A DNA stretch of 26,948 bases from CAZQVN01 sp964596775 (GTDB taxonomy: Bacteria > Eisenbacteria > RBG-16-71-46 > JABDJR01 > JAWXBZ01), in assembly GCA_964596775.1 (NCBI GenBank), contig CAZQVN010000048.1, forward strand, positions 1 through 26,948, given 5' to 3'. Under the pieces are notes generated by a model. The model was not told where the DNA came from, did not search any database, and saw only the letters and a program-made list of their open reading frames with translations. Numbering within the stretch: the first letter of the stretch is position 1; each line of letters begins with the position of its first letter. Positions 23,790 to 26,948 of this stretch are shown here, piece by piece. The translations under genes were made by a program, and so were the position numbers.

Positions 23790-24173
23790 CTACTCGGCCA
23801 GGGGAACAGCCGGGTCGAACGGATTGCTCATGATCCGGTTGAGCGGCACGTCGTGACGGGTCAGCAGGGGGGGCGCCCAGCGGACGTCGTCGGGAACCGT
23901 GGCCGGAGCGGCGTTGCCGTCCGGCCCGGCGTCCGTCACGAGTTCTTCCTTCCTGAGCGCTTCGAGGAACGTCGCGGTGGCCGGATCGCCGGCGGCTTCG
24001 GGAAAGCGGCCGCCCATGGCGGACAGCGGGTCGGCGTGTCCGTCCTCGATGAGGGTCCAGAGGAGGAGGCCGGTCCGGTTCAGGGAATAGTAGAACTTCG
24101 TCTCCAGATTGAGGAGAACGCCGCCGTCCTCGAGCACCGTGCAGACCACGGAAGGGTGCGATTGCATGCGCAT
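23790..24173 (-). CDS. PqqD-like recognition protein with lasso-leader-like C-terminal tail (operon gene 1)
   Basis: The protein has 127 residues. Residues 5-80 form a PqqD-like (RRE) domain: VVCTVLEDGGVLLNLETKFYYSLN, then GLLLWTLIEDG. The helical end contains FLEALRKEELV. Such domains bind leader peptides for RiPP maturation enzymes. After a Gly/Ala/Pro linker (about 82-96) there is an extra tail with W99-x-x-P102-x-L104, then D108 and NPFDPAVPLAE to the end. This spacing matches the aromatic-x-x-P-x-L leader motif of lasso precursors. The tail could be a fused leader plus core, or an intramolecular docking or regulatory segment. ATG 24173 is used; ATG 24167 is possible. No Shine-Dalgarno exists, and the predicted transcript begins a few bases upstream. 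Confidence 0.82.
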   Translation of the reverse strand: MRMQSHPSVVCTVLEDGGVLLNLETKFYYSLNRTGLLLWTLIEDGHADPLSAMGGRFPEAAGDPATATFLEALRKEELVTDAGPDGNAAPATVPDDVRWAPPLLTRHDVPLNRIMSNPFDPAVPLAE

Positions 24174-24183
24174 GATGGCACGA

Positions 24184-24212
24184 CGAATAGCCGATCCGAC
24201 CGCGGTTGTCAA
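24184..24212 (-). promoter_or_regulatory. Strong predicted promoter of the RiPP-like operon
   Basis: On the minus strand, a perfect TTGACA (24207-24212), a 17-base spacer and TATTCG (24184-24189) are found. The expected start is near 24177, leaving a leader of only about 4 bases before ATG 24173. Confidence 0.65.
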
Positions 24213-24226
24213 TTCGACGGGCCGGG

Positions 24227-24255
24227 ACGACACCGTGTCCGATTTTTGGTATCGT
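24227..24255 (+). promoter_or_regulatory. Predicted divergent promoter for gnd, with short palindrome
   Basis: ACGACA (24227-24232), a 17-base spacer and TATCGT (24250-24255) point toward gnd. GACAC-C-GTGTC at 24229-24239 is a perfect short inverted repeat overlapping the -35 box. The two divergent -35 boxes are 14 bases apart, so one bound regulator could affect both operons. Confidence 0.4.
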
Positions 24256-24365
24256 GCCGGTCTCCCGCCCGGGGCCGTCTTCCCGCGCGGTGGAGGTTCG
24301 TACTTTGACTTCCGGGCGGTGCGACGAAACCCTTCCCGGACTCCATGGATGTGAGGCGCAGCACA

Positions 24366-25265
24366 ATGAAAATCGGAATGGTCGGCCTCGGCAAGATGGG
24401 CAAGAACATGGTTCTCCGTCTTGTCCGCGGAGGGCAGGAAGTCGTCGGCTGGAACATCACGCCGGAGCCGGTCGCGGAAATCGTCAAGGAGGGGGCCGAA
24501 GGCGCAAAAAGCCTCGAGGAACTCGTCGCGAAGCTTCCGTCGCCGAAGGTCGTCTGGGTGATGGTGCCGTCCGGCGACCCAACCGAGGAGACGATCGTGA
24601 ACCTCAAGGGTCTCCTCAAGGCCGGCGATGTCGTCGTGGACGGCGGCAACTCCAACTTCCACGATTCGGTCCGCCGCGGAAAGGAACTCGGCGAAAAGGG
24701 GATCCACTTCCTCGACGCCGGCACGTCCGGCGGCGTGTGGGGGCTCACGGTCGGCTACTGCCTGATGGTCGGCGGCTCGAAGGAGGCGTACGCCATCCTC
24801 GAACCGGCGCTCAGGACGCTGGCGCCCCCCGACGGCTGCCGCCATGTCGGGCCGTCCGGCGCCGGTCACTATTCCAAGATGGTCCACAACGCCATCGAGT
24901 ACGGGATGATGCAGGCGTATGCCGAGGGGTTCGAACTGCTCAACGAGTCCGGCTACGACTACGACCTCGAGGGGCTCGCCCACCTGTGGATGCAGGGATC
25001 GGTGATCCGCTCGTGGCTGCTGGAACTGTCCGAGAGCGCATTCAAGAAGGACCCGAAGCTCGCGGGCCTCACCGACTACGTCAGCGATTCCGGCGAGGGG
25101 CGCTGGACGCTCATCGAATCGATCGACAAGGCCGTGCCGATGCCGGTGCTCGCCCTGGCGCTGCAGGCCCGTTTCCGTTCGCGGCAGGACTCCTCGTTTT
25201 CCGGCCGCATGCTGTCCGCGCTCCGCAACGAATTCGGCGGTCACGCGGTGAAAAAATCCGACTGA
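24366..25265 (+). CDS. gnd: 6-phosphogluconate dehydrogenase, decarboxylating (short GndA/YqeC type)
   Basis: The 299-residue protein is the short bacterial form (the long form has about 470). The Rossmann motif is GLGKMG near residue 7. The substrate-binding block GGNSNFHDS and the catalytic GAGHYSKMVHNAIEYG with K171 and N175 are present. It oxidises 6-phosphogluconate to ribulose 5-phosphate with CO2 release; short forms are often NAD-dependent. The start at 24366 is chosen because GAGG lies about 11 bases upstream and MKIGMVGLG is the family N-terminus. An in-frame ATG at 24345 adds seven non-family residues. It is probably co-transcribed with the aldolase 11 bases downstream, giving a central sugar-phosphate pair. 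Confidence 0.94.
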   Translation: MKIGMVGLGKMGKNMVLRLVRGGQEVVGWNITPEPVAEIVKEGAEGAKSLEELVAKLPSPKVVWVMVPSGDPTEETIVNLKGLLKAGDVVVDGGNSNFHDSVRRGKELGEKGIHFLDAGTSGGVWGLTVGYCLMVGGSKEAYAILEPALRTLAPPDGCRHVGPSGAGHYSKMVHNAIEYGMMQAYAEGFELLNESGYDYDLEGLAHLWMQGSVIRSWLLELSESAFKKDPKLAGLTDYVSDSGEGRWTLIESIDKAVPMPVLALALQARFRSRQDSSFSGRMLSALRNEFGGHAVKKSD

Positions 25266-25276
25266 AAGGCTGACCC

Positions 25277-26200
25277 ATGACCGATCGCGTGAAGGAAATT
25301 CTCTCCTGGTATTCCAGTGACTGTCCCGGCACGAAGGCGAACATCGCCCGGATGCTCAACTCCGGCACCCTGGCCGGAACCGGCCGCATGGTGATCCTGC
25401 CGGTGGACCAGGGGTTCGAACACGGCCCGGCCCGCTCGTTCGCGGTGAACCCGGACGGCTACAACCCGCACTATCATTTCCAGCTGGCTCTCGAGGCCGG
25501 CTGCAACGCCTACGCGGCGCCGCTCGGCTTCCTGGAAGCCGGCGCCGCCGACTTCGCCGGCGAAATTCCGCTGATCCTCAAGCTCAACAACAACGAGTCG
25601 CTGTTTTCGAACGCCGACCCGCTTTCCGTCCAGACCGGCAGCGTGGAGGACGCGCTCCGGCTCGGCTGCTCGGCGATCGGCTTCACGATCTACCCGGGCT
25701 CCGAGAGCAGCCCGATCATGTACGAAACGCTCCGCGAACTGTCCGAGGAAGCCAAGGCCGTCGGCCTGGCCGTGGTGGTCTGGTCGTACCCGCGCGGGTC
25801 GCAGATCTCCAAGGACGGCGAGACCGCGATCGACGTGGTGGCCTATGCCGCGCAGATCGCGGCGCAGCTCGGCGCGCACATCATCAAGGTGAAGCTCCCG
25901 AGCGCGCACCTCGAGCAGGATTCGGCGAAGAAGGTGTACGAGAAGACCGGCGTGCCGATCGCCACCGGAGCCGACCGCGTGAAGCACGTGGTCCAGTCCG
26001 CGTTCGCCGGCCGCCGCATCGTGATCTTCTCCGGCGGCGCCAAGTCCGACGACGAGAACGTATTCAACGACGCGCGGGCCATCCGCGACGGCGGCGGTTT
26101 CGGATCGATCATCGGCAGGAACTCGTTCCAGCGCAAGAAGCCCGACGCGCTCAAGTTCCTGTCCACGGTGATGAGCATCTACAAGGGCGACACGAAATAA
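25277..26200 (+). CDS. fbaB: Class I fructose-bisphosphate aldolase (FbaB/DhnA type)
   Basis: The 307-residue protein has the archaeal/DhnA-type class I features: PVDQGFEHGP near the N-terminus, TIYPGSESS, and VVWSYPRGS. The likely Schiff-base lysine is K204 in HIIKVKLPS, and the phosphate-binding end is FSGGAKSDDENV with GGGFGSIIGRN. It cleaves fructose 1,6-bisphosphate to dihydroxyacetone phosphate and glyceraldehyde 3-phosphate, or runs in reverse in gluconeogenesis. It follows gnd by 11 bases in the same direction. No metal-site motif of class II enzymes is present. It is followed by a strong terminator beginning 22 bases after the stop. Confidence 0.93.
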   Translation: MTDRVKEILSWYSSDCPGTKANIARMLNSGTLAGTGRMVILPVDQGFEHGPARSFAVNPDGYNPHYHFQLALEAGCNAYAAPLGFLEAGAADFAGEIPLILKLNNNESLFSNADPLSVQTGSVEDALRLGCSAIGFTIYPGSESSPIMYETLRELSEEAKAVGLAVVVWSYPRGSQISKDGETAIDVVAYAAQIAAQLGAHIIKVKLPSAHLEQDSAKKVYEKTGVPIATGADRVKHVVQSAFAGRRIVIFSGGAKSDDENVFNDARAIRDGGGFGSIIGRNSFQRKKPDALKFLSTVMSIYKGDTK

Positions 26201-26205
26201 CCGGC

Positions 26206-26948
26206 ATGCACCGATCAGGGCGAAACGCCGCGGCAGCGTTTCTCGCGGCCGCGGCGTTTCATTTTTATTCGACCGCCGGTCCGGTCGCGGCCGGAGTCGG
26301 ATCCGGAGGCGGCACGCGCCAGCAGGGCACGACCCGGCTCGTGGACGGTCTCGGGTCGATCACCGCGGGCGTCACCGCGGGGCCGGGAACGCAGATCCGT
26401 TCCGGCCTGATCATCGTGGTCACGGCCCCGGTGCCGGTCGTCCTGACGGACTTCACCACGCGGCCGGACGGGAGTGCCGTTCTTCTCGAATGGTCCCTCT
26501 CGGACGACTCCGACCCCGCCGGCTTTCATGTGTACCGCGGCGCGTCGGCGGACGGCCCGTTCGCGCGGCTGACGACCTCGCTGCTGCCCGCGTCGACCCG
26601 ATCCTTCCGGGACGCCGCTCCGGCCGACGGGCCCGCCTGGTACCGCCTGTCCGCGCTGGAGCGCGACGGCACGGAGGTCCATCTCGGCGTTCTCGCCGCG
26701 GAAGCCGGCGCACCGCCGCACCTCCGTTTTCACCCGAACGCCCCGAATCCCGCCGCGCCGTCCACGGTGTTCCGCCTCGAACTCCCGCGCCCCGGGGCCG
26801 TGCGCCTGTCCGTGTTCGATGCCTCCGGCCGCCTCCGCTCGGTGATCTTCGACGGGACGCTGGCCGCGGGGGCGCACGCCCTCCCCTGGTCGGGTGACGG
26901 CGACACCGGATCCCTTCCGGCCGGGATGTACTTCTATCGTTTCGAAGC
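26206..26948 (+). CDS. Exported protein with FN3-like region and FlgD-like C-terminal domain (partial, C-terminus beyond window)
   Basis: From ATG 26206 the frame stays open to the window end (247 codons). The N-terminus (MHRSGRNAAAAFLAAAAF...) looks like a signal peptide. A Gly/Thr-rich stretch (about 30-80) follows, and then an FN3-like unit (LLEWSLSDDSDPAGFHVYRG...WYRLSALERDG). The protein ends with FHPNAPNPAAPSTVFRLEL...GAVRLSVFDASGR...LPAGMYFYRFE, an FlgD/type-A-sorting-like domain as in two other genes of the window. Function is unknown; surface location is inferred. The predicted signal peptide is encoded by the stem of the aldolase terminator, and no Shine-Dalgarno is seen, so the exact start is uncertain. 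Confidence 0.75.
   Translation, partial: MHRSGRNAAAAFLAAAAFHFYSTAGPVAAGVGSGGGTRQQGTTRLVDGLGSITAGVTAGPGTQIRSGLIIVVTAPVPVVLTDFTTRPDGSAVLLEWSLSDDSDPAGFHVYRGASADGPFARLTTSLLPASTRSFRDAAPADGPAWYRLSALERDGTEVHLGVLAAEAGAPPHLRFHPNAPNPAAPSTVFRLELPRPGAVRLSVFDASGRLRSVIFDGTLAAGAHALPWSGDGDTGSLPAGMYFYRFE
26222..26266 (+). terminator. Strong intrinsic terminator after gnd-fbaB
   Basis: A perfect 13-bp inverted repeat is formed by GAAACGCCGCGGC (26222-26234) and GCCGCGGCGTTTC (26248-26260). It encloses a 13-base loop and is followed by ATTTTTATT. It begins 22 bases after the aldolase stop and lies inside the first codons of the next open frame. Confidence 0.9.

Noticed and set aside
1..26948. CRISPR array, tRNA, rRNA, insertion sequence or prophage genes
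   Set aside because: No regularly spaced identical repeats, no cloverleaf with a convincing T-arm, and no transposase, integrase or phage structural gene was seen.

Overview
This is a GC-rich bacterial chromosome segment with 17 protein-coding genes, two of them cut by the window edges, packed with short intergenic gaps and many 4-base start/stop overlaps. Three exported proteins (at the left edge, at 11383-13881 and at the right edge) end, or appear to end, in the FlgD-Ig/type-A-sorting-like domain (PNP..., a GR.V stretch, then a G.Y..R ending). That domain is abundant in FCB-type lineages, so a Candidatus Eisenbacteria- or Krumholzibacteriota-like organism is a reasonable guess. This is inference from protein style; there is no rRNA in the window.

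Layout. (1) 1-2310, minus: an exported repeat protein, probably a beta-propeller, with an open C-terminus. (2) 2400-2640: a strong promoter, a roughly 190-nt candidate structured RNA and an intrinsic terminator, directly upstream of phoH. (3) 2665-11332, plus: a conserved housekeeping string, phoH - pgpH/yqfF - ybeY - two CBS/CorC-type membrane proteins - DUF502 membrane protein - recO - MFS transporter. (4) 11383-17303, minus: an exported M14 zinc carboxypeptidase, and a very large CPBP (Rce1-like) intramembrane protease homologue with a duplicated soluble module. (5) 17409-19319, plus: a polytopic membrane protein with C-terminal TPRs. (6) 19276-24173, minus: a six-gene operon that is the most interesting part of the window. 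(7) 24366-26200, plus: 6-phosphogluconate dehydrogenase and class I fructose-bisphosphate aldolase, then a strong terminator that lies inside the start of another exported protein running off the right edge.

The six-gene operon reads, in transcription order: PqqD-like protein, HprK-like P-loop kinase, two family-2 glycosyltransferases, a lasso-peptide B2-like (transglutaminase-fold) Cys protease, and a nucleotidyltransferase of the NTP_transf_5 type. These are the parts of a peptide-modification (RiPP-like) system: leader binding, leader cleavage, phosphorylation and sugar/nucleotide decoration. The asparagine-synthetase-like macrolactam cyclase that defines lasso-peptide loci is absent from the window, and so is any separate precursor gene. 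The PqqD-like protein carries a C-terminal tail with W99-x-x-P102-x-L104, which resembles the Y-x-x-P-x-L recognition motif of lasso leader peptides. It may therefore be a fused recognition domain plus substrate. That is a hypothesis, not a demonstrated function.

Several genes appear to be leaderless: the predicted -10 box ends only 6-10 bases before the start codon and no Shine-Dalgarno sequence is visible.
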